A DNA stretch of 64,000 nucleotides from Pseudomonas viridiflava. Its GTDB lineage: Bacteria; Pseudomonadota; Gammaproteobacteria; Pseudomonadales; Pseudomonadaceae. The notes beneath the pieces are model-generated. The model saw only the letters and a program-made list of their open reading frames with translations. It did not search any database and was not told where the DNA came from. Positions 44,754 through 54,138 of the stretch are shown here, in pieces. The position numbers were made by a program, and so were the translations under genes. Position 1 is the first letter of the stretch. Each line of letters starts with the position of its first letter. The stretch covers positions 1 to 64,000 of the forward strand of contig NZ_UTBZ01000026.1 in assembly GCF_900580865.1 (NCBI RefSeq), written 5' to 3'.

Positions 44754-45172
44754 GGCACATCCCTGAAGAAAACGTGACCGCCGAGTATCAGCGTCTGTTT
44801 GGCCTTAGCCGCCCACGCCGGCGCCTTGATGCTGGTGGCGTAATAGTGCGTGGCTCCACCGGTGGGATCCGGCACCTTGCCATCTATCACCTGATCAGCG
44901 GCGATCCGGCACTGCGCCAGCTCGCGGAACGGGATCTGCTTCACGCCGATCAGGAACTGATAGTTCGGGTCCGTCTTGTTCCAGCAGCTGAACTGCCACG
45001 GCTTTTGGCAAACGCCGGCGTAGCCTTCACCCCACCAGGACTTTTCCTTTCCATCGAACACACGATTGCGGATCGTCCACGCCACGGCGATCTGGCCGGC
45101 TGTTCCTTCACCGCGAGCTTCACCCCACAGCGTACGGGCGAGTACGTCACGGTCTTTACCAGTTGCAGTCAT
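44750..45172 (-). CDS. Phage endolysin, SleB-type cell wall hydrolase
   Basis: 140 aa from the ATG at 45172 with GGAGAAAA upstream; the open frame extends further but runs back into the terminator. The Hydrolase_2/SleB signature is visible: LARTLWGEARGEG, IAVAWTIRNRV, YAGVCQKPWQFSCW, GGATHYY. It degrades peptidoglycan as a transglycosylase-type enzyme. No signal peptide, so it needs a holin, which was not identified here. Confidence 0.88.
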   Translation of the reverse strand: MTATGKDRDVLARTLWGEARGEGTAGQIAVAWTIRNRVFDGKEKSWWGEGYAGVCQKPWQFSCWNKTDPNYQFLIGVKQIPFRELAQCRIAADQVIDGKVPDPTGGATHYYATSIKAPAWAAKAKQTLILGGHVFFRDVP

Positions 45173-45194
45173 CACTTTTCTCCAGGCAAAAAAA

Positions 45195-45214
45195 TACCCG
45201 CTCACTGGCGGGTA
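45195..45214 (-). terminator. Hairpin between tail and lysis genes
   Basis: TACCCGC / GCGGGTA stem with TATTTTTTT following on the minus strand. It lies just upstream of the lysin ribosome binding site. It may reduce read-through from the tail operon. Confidence 0.6.
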
Positions 45215-45231
45215 GCAGGTGTTATGGAAAA

Positions 45232-45507
45232 TCAGTTCGGCGCGATTGGCCAGGTGATGCCAATCGGGTAACCGGGTTCCTCGGATAGCCGGTTCAGCGC
45301 CACGCGGTACTTCTTCCAAGTTTTAAGCAGAGCCACTTCCGCCTCGGTGGCTTCGTCGATGTCTACGGCATCCTGAAGCGGTGTAATCGCTTTATCGGCA
45401 ATGGCTCGACGACGAGCGTTCTCAGCCACCACGCCCGCCAAAAGCTGTGCAGCTTCAGCCTCTTCCTTCATGGCTTTGGTGATGAGTTGCGACCAATCAA
45501 TGTTCAT
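45232..45507 (-). CDS. Tail fibre assembly-type protein
   Basis: 91 aa from the ATG at 45507. It ends with WKKYRVALNRL..PGYPIGITWP, the usual C terminus of phage tail-fibre assembly chaperones. It overlaps the preceding gene by 11 bp. Confidence 0.75.
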   Translation of the reverse strand: MNIDWSQLITKAMKEEAEAAQLLAGVVAENARRRAIADKAITPLQDAVDIDEATEAEVALLKTWKKYRVALNRLSEEPGYPIGITWPIAPN

Positions 45508-45823
45508 CAGCGGCCTCCAATTCTTTTTGGAGCGGCTCGGGCAGTGAAACGGCGCCGTCAGGCACATTCACTAGGTCAGCGGGAAACGCCTGCGCTGGGC
45601 TGTAGTTCACCGGATTCGGTAAAAGCAAATGAATCAACAGTTCGCCGTTCTCACGACGTACGTCTTCAACAAACCATCCGCTGGCGATGGCTTCTGCTGG
45701 CAGAATCCCCCCCTCCGGCATAGGTGTGAAATCGAACACCTCGCCGTTGATGGCAAGTTTGTCGCCAGACTTCACCAAGATCAGTGCGTCATCACGGCGC
45801 TGAGGCGAAAGCTTGATGATCAT
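45497..45823 (-). CDS. Hypothetical phage protein after the tail fibre
   Basis: 108 aa from the ATG at 45823 (MIIKLSPQRRDDALILVKSG). No signal or membrane segment. It is often the case that a small gene sits between fibre and fibre chaperone in Pseudomonas lambda-like phages. Start overlaps the end of the fibre gene. Confidence 0.7.
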   Translation of the reverse strand: MIIKLSPQRRDDALILVKSGDKLAINGEVFDFTPMPEGGILPAEAIASGWFVEDVRRENGELLIHLLLPNPVNYSPAQAFPADLVNVPDGAVSLPEPLQKELEAADEH

Positions 45824-46800
45824 CAGAACCACCTCCCGATGGCGAGTAACGTAACGTTTTTCACGTTTCCGGCTGCAAACGACGTGGCCGACCAAAGACG
45901 CCACTGCATGTTTGCGCTCGTCACAATTCGAGTGAATACGCCCAAGATCACCGTGCCGTCGTTTCGATAAACGTTTGGTGCTGGCGTGGGTGCGCCCACA
46001 AAAGTCGCGGGATATGTCCAGGTGAGTTCTTGGCCGGCCTGATAAAGAGCGCCAACCGCTGAGATGATCGCCATGGACGAAGCGTCAAAAGCCTGCGTAC
46101 AGATCATCGTTCCGTCCGCGAACTTCACGAACTCGCCGTTACTGTTCGAGCCTCGCTCAATCACGGCCCCAGTTGGAACCCCGCTGCTTTGAGAAACGGT
46201 TCCCAAAATTGCAGCAACCGCAGCGGTACCAAGGCCGAGACCTGCGCGCGCTGTTGCTTGACTCGTCCCACCGGTACCGCCCTTCGCCACCGGCACAATG
46301 TTTTCAAGTGCTAAAGATCCAAGCCCAAGACCAGCGCGCGCCCCTGCCTGATCCGTACCGCCAGTCCCGCCCTTCGTTACCGGAACTACACTTTCAGTTG
46401 CTACTGCTCCTAGCCCCAGACCAGTGCGACCTTGCGCCTCGTCTGCTCCACCAGTACCGCCTTTGCTTACCGGCAGAATTTCGTAGTTGCCAGTAGTGCC
46501 GAGCGCCGCCAACTTATCGCCGTAATCCTTGAGAATGGCGCGCACCTGGTCGGACAGATCCTTCTGGTATCCCTGTACCGGCATGATCGAATAGAAACCG
46601 CCGGCGACAGCTGGTCCTTCGTAGTTCGGCGAGATCGACAGAGCGGTGTTGCTGGCGATATTGGTCACCTCGTACCAGCGACCGTCCGGCCCGCGAAAGC
46701 CGTCGCCGACCCGGCTATTGGAAATGAATGCAGTACCCGCGCCGATCACCGCATTGGAATTTTGGGTGACAGAGACCGTTCCCGTTTTGTACCAGGGCAT
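45823..46800 (-). CDS. Phage tail fibre protein with GGTGG repeats
   Basis: 325 aa. The N-terminal domain MPWYKTGTVSVTQNSNAVIG is common in Pseudomonas phage fibres. Residues about 110-200 are three approximate 28-30-aa repeats of the form VPVxKGGTGGxxxAxARxGL. A C-terminal receptor-type domain follows. Repeats of this kind form trimeric fibre shafts. Confidence 0.85.
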   Translation of the reverse strand: MPWYKTGTVSVTQNSNAVIGAGTAFISNSRVGDGFRGPDGRWYEVTNIASNTALSISPNYEGPAVAGGFYSIMPVQGYQKDLSDQVRAILKDYGDKLAALGTTGNYEILPVSKGGTGGADEAQGRTGLGLGAVATESVVPVTKGGTGGTDQAGARAGLGLGSLALENIVPVAKGGTGGTSQATARAGLGLGTAAVAAILGTVSQSSGVPTGAVIERGSNSNGEFVKFADGTMICTQAFDASSMAIISAVGALYQAGQELTWTYPATFVGAPTPAPNVYRNDGTVILGVFTRIVTSANMQWRLWSATSFAAGNVKNVTLLAIGRWF

Positions 46801-46824
46801 TGTGTATCTCCAGAAATGAAAGGC

Positions 46825-47487
46825 TCAGGCCAGCAATTTGGCGCAGAGAAACGGCCTGTGGCCTTGGTCAGTCCAAGCAGTGCTTGCCAGGCTGTACATC
46901 ATGATTCGACCGCCGCTGTAATCGACGCCCAGAGCACAACCGCCGCCGGTTGAGTCGTTATGGCAGTTCATCGCAAATGGATTCAGTGATACATATTCGC
47001 CAGCGCCGAGAGCTTTGTTTATCCCCCAGATGTAACGACGCCCAACCGTAAGCACCTCACTTCCGAGATACGTCCAGTTCCCGGCGGCGAAGGTCACTAC
47101 AACCGCTGGGGCGCCGCTGTCATAGATAAGCGTGCCGCTCTGATCCCAAAGCCGCATGCCGTATGCAGCAGTCCCCATTGATGCCCAGGCAGCAACGAAA
47201 TAGAGACCGCTCAACGTTGCGTCGACAACCGAGGCTTTCATGGAAAACCCGGTCCAGTTTCCCGGCCCACCAGTAAACCAAACAGAAATAGGCACCTGAA
47301 TCGAGCCTGTCTGATTGGGGCGAATGAACACCAGTGGAGGATCTTGGCTTGTTACTGCTCGCGCAAAGGTCCCCGTCACATTGGTACTGCCGGAATATGA
47401 GCCTTTGGTAAGAACGCAGAGCCTCGGCGCTTCGGAGTCGATCTGGACATATGAATTGTCGTTGATGCTCTGAAATCCATAGCTCAT
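46825..47487 (-). CDS. Hypothetical phage structural protein
   Basis: 220 aa, beta-rich (SGSTNVTGTFARAV, FAAGNWTYLGSEVLTVGRRY). No family recognised. It lies between J and the fibre and overlaps the upstream gene by 4 bp, so it is probably part of the tail tip. Confidence 0.65.
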   Translation of the reverse strand: MSYGFQSINDNSYVQIDSEAPRLCVLTKGSYSGSTNVTGTFARAVTSQDPPLVFIRPNQTGSIQVPISVWFTGGPGNWTGFSMKASVVDATLSGLYFVAAWASMGTAAYGMRLWDQSGTLIYDSGAPAVVVTFAAGNWTYLGSEVLTVGRRYIWGINKALGAGEYVSLNPFAMNCHNDSTGGGCALGVDYSGGRIMMYSLASTAWTDQGHRPFLCAKLLA

Positions 47488-47840
47488 GTCGAGTACCTGA
47501 TCGCGTACGCCTTGGCGACTATCCTTGACTGAATAGTCGATGCGCTGGCCGATGGATTTTTCGGACGTACCACAACCTGCCCAGTTGAAGTGGTGACGTA
47601 CGGATAGGACTTTGAGTTGCCAAGGCCGTCGTTCTCGGACGACTGCACGTCCTGTGCCCTCGTCGGAATGATCATGAAGACGCAGTTGGCCGGATTGAAA
47701 CCCGGGATATTCAGCGTATAGCTGGGAGTGGAGCCGCTGAAATCGATAACGCCCTGCCAGATCACTTGGTAGGTAAAGCTGTTTGTGTCCATGGCGAGCT
47801 GACCGCTCTCGTCAAAGACGCGTAGGCCAAATTGAGCCAT
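47484..47840 (-). CDS. Hypothetical phage tail-tip protein
   Basis: 118 aa (MAQFGLRVFDESGQLAMDTN). Starts 4 bp after J and overlaps the next gene. The GLRVFDESG opening is often seen in small proteins following J in Pseudomonas phages; role unproven. Confidence 0.7.
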   Translation of the reverse strand: MAQFGLRVFDESGQLAMDTNSFTYQVIWQGVIDFSGSTPSYTLNIPGFNPANCVFMIIPTRAQDVQSSENDGLGNSKSYPYVTTSTGQVVVRPKNPSASASTIQSRIVAKAYAIRYST

Positions 47841-47843
47841 TGA

Positions 47844-50800
47844 TTACCCCAGATAGCCGAGACGAACGCGCAGCACATTATTGGCGTCGTAGACCGAGAC
47901 GTTCAGTGAGTTGATCACCAAGCGCCCCTGTCCTGGAACGATGCCGTTAATTTCGAGTGTGCCGTCTTTGTTCAGGATCCAGCCTTGCTGGCCGGCGATG
48001 TAGTTGGTGGAGCTGATGTAGCTGCCGATCTTGGCATTGGTGATCGTCCCGTCTTGGATGAACGCTGAGTTCATGAACACCTGCCCACCCTGCACTGCGA
48101 ACGGCACCGCGATGGCACCGCCCGCAATGGTGTTGACGATGGCGAAACGGTCGGCACTCACCAGGAACTGGCTCTGCAAGCCTGCCCCTGTGTTCTCGAT
48201 GCCAAGCCCAATGCCCGCCGCGACGTATTGCCCATTCGCTGTGACCTGCATCTTTACCGACCACATCGTCGAAAGCTTGCCAGCCGTGTCTGCGTAGGCT
48301 GTGGACGTCTGCTGAATGGCCGCCGAGTTTTGCCCGACGGAAACATTCAACTGGTCGATTTTCGTCGCGGTCGCCGATTCGTTCGTGGCCACCACCTCTT
48401 CCAGTTCGGTGATGTTCGCCGCGTTCTCTCCGATTTTCGCGTCGAAGGTCGTTACGCGCCTCGCCATTGCCTCATTCTCGGAGGCGCGAACCTTCGATTC
48501 GGAAGCGATCGCCGCGGTGCTGGTGTAGCTTTTGATCGCGTCCGCGAGATCGCCAGCACCGTCATCATCTCGATAGGAGGCGCGAAGGGCTTCGAAGGCC
48601 GAGGCCTGGGCAGTAACAACGCCATCGATCTCGATGATCTCGGCGGTGTTGGTCGCCACCTGCTGGGCCAGGCCGTTTGCACTTTCAACGGTCTGCCCAA
48701 CGTCGAGCCAGTACAGAGGGTTCGGCGGCGGCATGTTGAGCGGGACAGGGCCGGTGGCCTGGTAGATCCGCTTGCCCAGCACTACGAGGTCGTACTCCCC
48801 ATAGCTGGCTTCGGGGTCGTACCCCTTCAATCCGTCAAGCGCATCGATCTGCGCCTGCAAGCCTGGGATCTTGTCGATCTCGTCTCGCAGGTCCTGGCCG
48901 AGCTCTGTTTCCGTGATTTGGCCGGCGATCATTTCAAGAATGGCGGCCGCGTCCGAACTGGACTGGCCCTGCACGCCAAGCCCGATCGGATACCACGGAC
49001 CGATGTTGCCGATCTTGTCGACGATTCGGCCCCAGAAGTAAAAGGTCACGCCTGCGCGCAGGCCGAGCATGGAGAAATCACTCTGCGGATAGGCCAGGTC
49101 TGTCAGCTTGGTCGCGGCATCCAGTTCGGTCGTCGGCCCGTACCAGATCTCCGTGCGCTGGCTGTCCTCAGCGCCAGCCGGAAATCCCCATTTCAGATAA
49201 ATCCCGAACAGCAGCGGAGTCGCGGTCAGGTAGGCGAGCGCCGGCGGCAGTCCCTGCTTACCGCTTAGATTGGTCAGGATCGAGTTGCGCCAGATTGACG
49301 AGATGTCGAACGCACTCACCGCGCGAACACGGGCCACGTAAGCACCTGCGTAAATCCCGACCACGTCCACGTTGGTCATGCCGGTGCGCTGCAGCTTGAT
49401 CCAGTTGCCGCTGTCCTTGCGCCATTCCACGTCGTAACCGACCGCGCCATCGACAGCAGGCCAACTGATGGTCATCGTTGCCACGGCCAAGCCCTGAACC
49501 ACCGACGAAGTCGACGACAGCGAAACGCTCGCAGGCGCCGGCACAACCGTGATCGGGATCACACTGATTGGGCGTTCTTCCAAGCGTGCGCCGGTGTCGA
49601 TGAAAGCGAACTTGCTCGGCTCGAACTGGAGCGCGCTGATTTCGTAGTCGCCCTCGGTAGTGCGCTTGGTGCGCAGCACCCGATACAGCGGGATAGCCAG
49701 GTCATCGGCATCGAGCGCCCACTGCAACTGCGCCACAGGCGGTTCGCTGTAGGCGACCGTGACAGTCACGGCGCGGCCGTTGACACTCTGTACGGTGCGG
49801 CCTTCGGCGCGGCCGCCCGGTAGGTTGATGATCAGTCGGTCACCAGCCTTGGCCTGGGTATCACGATCGAGCGTGATAACCCGCCCCGCCACTGCCGAGA
49901 TCCGCCCGCCGACTTCGCGGCCAGCGAGCAAAGAATCCGCCACCGGGATGATGTGCCCCGGCAGCGGAATCACGCCCTCCATGCCGGTCTTGAACGACAC
50001 AGTGCGGTCTTGGTTGTTGCTGAGGATTGCCCACTTGCCACGGCGCTGGGCCTCTGAGGCACGCGTGCAGCCAATGGCGCTCAGCTCGGTCGGGCGATCG
50101 CCATAGCGGCGCTGCAGATCAAGGTCGGCAAACGGAATGACATCGGTGTCGTAGTTGTTCGCCGGGTTGTCGTAGCTGACCAGCGCCCGGGTGTAACGAG
50201 TCTTCGCCGAGGCGCTGCCATAGGAGAACTTTCCGTCGATGACGTTGGCACGGGTGAAGACATAGTCGAAGTCCTGCGCGCGCGGCATGTCCGCCTGCAT
50301 AACCAGTTGACCTTGCGCCCAGTACGTCATGCCTCGGTAAATCGCTGAGATATCACGCAGCAGCGACCAGGCATCAGCCTTGCCCTGCAGGTTCATGTCG
50401 CAGAGAAAGCGCGGTTCCTGCCCACCGAGTCCGTTCGGTACCAGTTGGTCGCAATACTGGGCGATTCGGTAAAGCTCCCACTTGTCGACCATGAACGGCT
50501 TGATGCGCTTGCCCAAGCCGAAGCGGTCTTCAGTGCAGATGCCGTAGGTGATCCACGCCGGGTTATTGGTCCAGGCCGATTTCATCGAACCGTCCCACGT
50601 CCCGGTGTAGGTGCGCAGAATCGGGTCGTAGTTGCTCGGCACCATCCAGCGACGGGCCTTGCACTTTACGGTCACCGCCGGGATGTTGGTGAACTGCTCG
50701 GCGTCGAACTCGATGTAAAGCAGCGCGGTGTTCGGATAGCGCAGCTTGGCGTCGATGACTTCGGTGTAGCCGGCCACCAGCATGGTGTCGGCGATCTTGT

Positions 50801-51407
50801 TGGTGTTCTGGTTCGGCGTCAGGCGGCGCACGCGGATCTGCCAGCCAGTTGTAGCGTCCGGCAAATCGATGCGGCGCGAGCACTCGTAGCGCGTAGTGCT
50901 CTTGCCGTCGACCGCATCCACCAGCACCTGCTGATAGGAGCCGCCATCGGTGGCCACGTCGATTGCGTATTCGATGCGATAGCCGCCGACATTACCCTGG
51001 TCATCAGACCGTTGCAGCGCCGGCCACGCCAAACGCATGCGCACTGCGGAAAGCTGAGTATTCGTGATCGAGCGCACCCACGGCGAATCGCTGCGCAACT
51101 CGATATTCAGCGACGTCTCGTTCTCCACCGATGGAATGCCCGGGATATACGTCTGATCCACCGAGCCCGGGCGCCAATCCCACTTCACGTTCGGGAAGTT
51201 GTAGTTGCCGCTGGCATCACGGATCGGCGTGTTGTCGAGGTAGATGTCGTAATCGGTCGGGACGCTATCGAACTCCCCCTCGCCCACGGCGATCAGCAGC
51301 TTGGCCAGGTTGGTCGAGCGCAGGCTGTCGCTGGCTTCGGTCGGCGACTTCGGCTTGCTGCTGCCGCCCTTCTCGCCGTGGATATCGATCTGTGCTGCTG
51401 CGCCCAT
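47844..51407 (-). CDS. Host-specificity tail tip protein J
   Basis: 1187 aa, the size of lambda gpJ. The N-terminal part has GEKGGSSKPKSPTEASDSLR and LLIAVGEGEFD, typical of gpJ. The central part has fibronectin-like domains (about 600-800) and the C-terminal third is helical and repetitive with a terminal receptor-binding region. It binds the host receptor at the tail tip. Confidence 0.93.
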   Translation of the reverse strand: MGAAAQIDIHGEKGGSSKPKSPTEASDSLRSTNLAKLLIAVGEGEFDSVPTDYDIYLDNTPIRDASGNYNFPNVKWDWRPGSVDQTYIPGIPSVENETSLNIELRSDSPWVRSITNTQLSAVRMRLAWPALQRSDDQGNVGGYRIEYAIDVATDGGSYQQVLVDAVDGKSTTRYECSRRIDLPDATTGWQIRVRRLTPNQNTNKIADTMLVAGYTEVIDAKLRYPNTALLYIEFDAEQFTNIPAVTVKCKARRWMVPSNYDPILRTYTGTWDGSMKSAWTNNPAWITYGICTEDRFGLGKRIKPFMVDKWELYRIAQYCDQLVPNGLGGQEPRFLCDMNLQGKADAWSLLRDISAIYRGMTYWAQGQLVMQADMPRAQDFDYVFTRANVIDGKFSYGSASAKTRYTRALVSYDNPANNYDTDVIPFADLDLQRRYGDRPTELSAIGCTRASEAQRRGKWAILSNNQDRTVSFKTGMEGVIPLPGHIIPVADSLLAGREVGGRISAVAGRVITLDRDTQAKAGDRLIINLPGGRAEGRTVQSVNGRAVTVTVAYSEPPVAQLQWALDADDLAIPLYRVLRTKRTTEGDYEISALQFEPSKFAFIDTGARLEERPISVIPITVVPAPASVSLSSTSSVVQGLAVATMTISWPAVDGAVGYDVEWRKDSGNWIKLQRTGMTNVDVVGIYAGAYVARVRAVSAFDISSIWRNSILTNLSGKQGLPPALAYLTATPLLFGIYLKWGFPAGAEDSQRTEIWYGPTTELDAATKLTDLAYPQSDFSMLGLRAGVTFYFWGRIVDKIGNIGPWYPIGLGVQGQSSSDAAAILEMIAGQITETELGQDLRDEIDKIPGLQAQIDALDGLKGYDPEASYGEYDLVVLGKRIYQATGPVPLNMPPPNPLYWLDVGQTVESANGLAQQVATNTAEIIEIDGVVTAQASAFEALRASYRDDDGAGDLADAIKSYTSTAAIASESKVRASENEAMARRVTTFDAKIGENAANITELEEVVATNESATATKIDQLNVSVGQNSAAIQQTSTAYADTAGKLSTMWSVKMQVTANGQYVAAGIGLGIENTGAGLQSQFLVSADRFAIVNTIAGGAIAVPFAVQGGQVFMNSAFIQDGTITNAKIGSYISSTNYIAGQQGWILNKDGTLEINGIVPGQGRLVINSLNVSVYDANNVLRVRLGYLG

Positions 51408-51430
51408 GCTTTCCTCCAGGCATAAAAAAA

Positions 51431-51445
51431 CCGCCTCTTGGGCGG
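51431..51445 (-). terminator. Short hairpin before J
   Basis: CCGCC-TCTTG-GGCGG with seven T on the minus strand, just before the J ribosome binding site (GGAGGAAAG). Probably ends an upstream transcript, or trims the moron region. Confidence 0.55.
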
Positions 51446-51537
51446 CCTAATGGCATTTCTGTAAAAGTCGTGATGATAGAATTCGCATGCTGAGCCCTCC
51501 TACGATGAGGCGCTCGACTCAGTCATCAAGGAAATAA

Positions 51538-51822
51538 GTGCTGATGAAAAAAGCTCCAACTTGGCTACGAACAACCTTTTCGCTTCCGGTGTACGCAATT
51601 TCAGCCGTGTTGTGGATTTTCACCGCATACACAATCATCACCTCCTCGGTGAAAATGCTCTCCAGATATGTAACGCCCCAACAGATTGGTCAGGGATTGG
51701 CCGAATTGATTTTCGCTCTAGTGTTTGCCGCAGTTGGTAGCGGATTGTGGATGCTTGCCAGGTACATTCGGACCTCAAACTTTAAGAAGCAACCGCGCCC
51801 TTCCGCCTCCCCCCAGCCATAA
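51538..51822 (+). CDS. Prophage moron: small membrane protein
   Basis: 94 aa from GTG at 51538 (AAGGA 5 bases upstream); an ATG two codons later is possible. Two membrane segments (about 15-35 and 57-78), Pro-rich basic C terminus. It is encoded against the tail genes between I and J, the hallmark of a moron. Superinfection exclusion is a common job for such proteins but nothing shows it here. Confidence 0.65.
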   Translation: MLMKKAPTWLRTTFSLPVYAISAVLWIFTAYTIITSSVKMLSRYVTPQQIGQGLAELIFALVFAAVGSGLWMLARYIRTSNFKKQPRPSASPQP

Positions 51823-51827
51823 ACTTT

Positions 51828-52436
51828 TTACACTTTGTCTTCAGCCAGGATGGAGGCTGAGATGATCATGCCACCCCAGCGGCGCTCGCCGATGCAGATC
51901 GGTACCGGGTTGCCGCTGGCCGTGGTGTTCTTTGCGCTGCCGAATGCGTAGGACGGGGCGTTTTCCGGAGAAGAGCTTTGTTTGAGGCCTGAAGCCTGCG
52001 GGCTGAGCATTTGGATAACGCCTCCGAGCGCCATGGAGGCGCCGGCTGCATACAGAAACGGTGACGCTGCTGCGAACGGAGTGAAAGAAAGGACATAAGC
52101 CGCAGCTACCAGCACTGTTCCGATGATTGTTTGCAGGCCACCCGCGCGCTTGCTTCCGCCAATCACGGGGACGATGCGGATTTCCCTCGTACCGCCCAGT
52201 TCAAGTCCATCCATCCCAATATTCGCTCGGTTTCGGAAGATCGCGAACTTGAGCCCAAGACGCTCAAGGCGCCTTATTTCCTCGGTGAAACCTTCGATTG
52301 TCGCGTTGAGCGCGCGGAAGACTTCCGCAACGGATCCGCCATCAAGCAGAAACGGCTTGCTGCGGAAGAATTTTTTCGCCAGTGAGCCCGACAGCATCAC
52401 AGTAGTCGTCGGGGTGTAAGTAATTGCAGGACTCAT
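51828..52436 (-). CDS. Tail assembly protein I
   Basis: 202 aa. TTTVMLSGSLAKKF at the N terminus, ELGGTREIRIVPVIGGSK, a Gly/Ala-rich hydrophobic middle (about 105-140) and ASGNPVPICIGERRWG near the C terminus are typical of lambda gpI homologues. Needed for tail tip assembly. A hairpin separates it from the lipoprotein upstream. Confidence 0.88.
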   Translation of the reverse strand: MSPAITYTPTTTVMLSGSLAKKFFRSKPFLLDGGSVAEVFRALNATIEGFTEEIRRLERLGLKFAIFRNRANIGMDGLELGGTREIRIVPVIGGSKRAGGLQTIIGTVLVAAAYVLSFTPFAAASPFLYAAGASMALGGVIQMLSPQASGLKQSSSPENAPSYAFGSAKNTTASGNPVPICIGERRWGGMIISASILAEDKV

Positions 52437-52458
52437 ACCATTCTCCGGGCAATAAAAA

Positions 52459-52474
52459 ACCGCCCGAAGGCGGT
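52459..52474 (-). terminator. Hairpin after the moron lipoprotein
   Basis: ACCGCC / GGCGGT stem followed by TTTTTTATT on the minus strand, 5 bp after the lipoprotein stop. It closes the accessory cassette 52479-54138. Confidence 0.65.
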
Positions 52475-52478
52475 CAGT

Positions 52479-52901
52479 TCAAAGCGTTGTTGGCAGTATG
52501 TCTATCTGCCCATCACCGCCGGTGAAAACTCTATATTTCTTGATCGCGCCGTCTTTGACGATTGCTTCGCGCTCTACCCTGTCAGCGCCCATAGAGCAAA
52601 TGCCAGAGCCGGTATATGCCGCTCCGACTGAAACGGAATCAGGCGGAAGATAGAAAGATGCTTTCTCTCCCGGGTCGAGCTTCGCGGCCTGTTTGCCGTC
52701 AATGAAAACTGCCATTGAACAAAGGCTCCCTGTTTGTCCAGAGTCGCGGATCACTTGCAAGGTGCCGAATGATCCCGCTGGTTTGCTCTGATAAGCCGAA
52801 AGCTGACTTGCTGGGGCTTGTCTGGCTTCGCCTGAAGGCGTTGGCGAAGTTGCACACCCCGCCAACAGCGCTACCGCCAACGCTCCTATCAAATTCCGCA
52901 T
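52479..52901 (-). CDS. Prophage-encoded lipoprotein
   Basis: 140 aa. Lipobox LLAGC at about residues 11-15, short Ser/Pro linker, then a small beta domain (SMAVFIDGKQAAKLDPGEKA, FYLPPDSVSVG, YRVFTGGDGQIDILPT). Surface lipoproteins carried by lambdoid phages often block reinfection. Inserted between K and I. Confidence 0.7.
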   Translation of the reverse strand: MRNLIGALAVALLAGCATSPTPSGEARQAPASQLSAYQSKPAGSFGTLQVIRDSGQTGSLCSMAVFIDGKQAAKLDPGEKASFYLPPDSVSVGAAYTGSGICSMGADRVEREAIVKDGAIKKYRVFTGGDGQIDILPTTL

Positions 52902-52982
52902 GTTCTACCCTGGTTTTAAAGATGTAACTGTCAGTAAACGAATCCAATATAAAAAAACTATCTATCTGCTCGACCAGCTTCA

Positions 52983-53351
52983 TCATATGCGATCAAGCAA
53001 ATCAATTAAGCGCCTGACTTCAGTGACGTGCTTTCGAGCTTTACCATGGGACACAGGTGATGATAGATCATAGTCACAGTTATTTCGAAAACGCTTAGCT
53101 CTATCCATATCGGTGGCCAACGCTTTTGCCTTCGGACTGATACGACGAAGAGTTTCTATTACTGCCGAGTGGCTACCAGAGTTTTCGACTTTTACTATCG
53201 AGACTCCCAGCTCCCCCAATTTCTGCTGCGCCTTATGAAAAAGCGCATAATATGCTCGACTACTCGCATTTCTAAACTTAAATTCAGATGGATCGCAGCT
53301 ATCGATTTCCATGCAAGCAAACTCTATAAACTCACCCGAAGAAACTGCCAT
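52983..53351 (-). CDS. HEPN-domain protein (UPF0332-like)
   Basis: 122 aa, all-helical. RNASSRAYYALFHKAQQKL and HSAVIETLRR, then RAKRFRNNCDYDL, follow the pattern of UPF0332/HEPN proteins, where R-N-x-x-D-Y marks the HEPN signature. HEPN proteins are commonly RNases in toxin-antitoxin and anti-phage systems. A strict R-x4-6-H motif is not obvious; SPVSH is 10 residues further. It starts one base after the partner stop, with AGGAGG within the partner's last codons, so it is tightly coupled. Confidence 0.7.
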   Translation of the reverse strand: MAVSSGEFIEFACMEIDSCDPSEFKFRNASSRAYYALFHKAQQKLGELGVSIVKVENSGSHSAVIETLRRISPKAKALATDMDRAKRFRNNCDYDLSSPVSHGKARKHVTEVRRLIDLLDRI

Positions 53352-53352
53352 G

Positions 53353-54138
53353 TTAGCCTGCCTCCTGCCACGGACTTACACCAATGCTAATATAATTCGA
53401 CAAAGTATCTTCAAATTTATCGGCAAGAGATTCAGAAATAGCAAAATCCATATCTATCAAACGATCAAGCTCTGCATCAATTACAAATTCGAACGTAATC
53501 CCAAACCTGTTTGCTTGGACATTAAATTGTCTCAGGGCACCGGAAAGCTCAATTGCGACACGTGATGCGGTAACGACCCGACGGCCCACTTCGACCTCAT
53601 CAACATTATGCATGTTTAAATACTCACACGCCGACGGTATATGTGCGTAATATTCATTACGAGCCAATCTCGCGCCCTCTTCACCCAAAGCACGCAGCTG
53701 CTCTAACGCTTTATTGGCACTGACAAACAATCCTGATTGATTACAGCTTTCAATCACTCTGCCAAGAACTCTAATGTTGCCTTTCGGATAATCAAAGTTC
53801 ACCAAATCTTTTACAACATCGATGTCGCCCAAAATCGGCGCTTTCGAGGCACGTGTCAAATACCATTCGATATCCTTTCCGAACAGACCTGCATATGTAT
53901 TCAGTAACTTATTGACTTTTACACTATTATTTTTAAAGCCCCAGAGAACGGTCTGATGGAGTAGTGAAATAGCAGCAAACTCTGGTAGTTTGCCAAACTC
54001 TTCTATCTCACGCAGGAGCTTCATCCAAGCCATTTCATTAAATGGCAATCCAAGGGTCAATGCGTCCCCAATAGCGTTTAGACGCTCTGCAAACTCAGAG
54101 ACCTTGGATTTCGGATTAGCGCCAGTCATTGGCTTCAT
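53353..54138 (-). CDS. Unknown helical partner of the HEPN protein
   Basis: 261 aa from the ATG at 54138; starts at 54177 and 54129 are also possible. Mainly helical with a central unit (ANKALEQLRALGEEGARLAR, RVVTASRVAIELSGALRQF). No catalytic motif or family recognised. Base composition looks more AT-rich than the tail genes on either side. First gene of the two-gene cassette; it could be an antitoxin, sensor or target-recognition partner, but this is inference. Confidence 0.65.
   Translation of the reverse strand: MKPMTGANPKSKVSEFAERLNAIGDALTLGLPFNEMAWMKLLREIEEFGKLPEFAAISLLHQTVLWGFKNNSVKVNKLLNTYAGLFGKDIEWYLTRASKAPILGDIDVVKDLVNFDYPKGNIRVLGRVIESCNQSGLFVSANKALEQLRALGEEGARLARNEYYAHIPSACEYLNMHNVDEVEVGRRVVTASRVAIELSGALRQFNVQANRFGITFEFVIDAELDRLIDMDFAISESLADKFEDTLSNYISIGVSPWQEAG

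Noticed and set aside
46190..46480. CRISPR-like repeated DNA
   Set aside because: The repeats are in-frame coding repeats of the tail fibre, with no constant spacer pattern.
48228..49268. 346-codon plus-strand open frame
   Set aside because: Antisense shadow of tail protein J; very Arg-, Gly- and Val-rich, with no recognisable motif or start signal.
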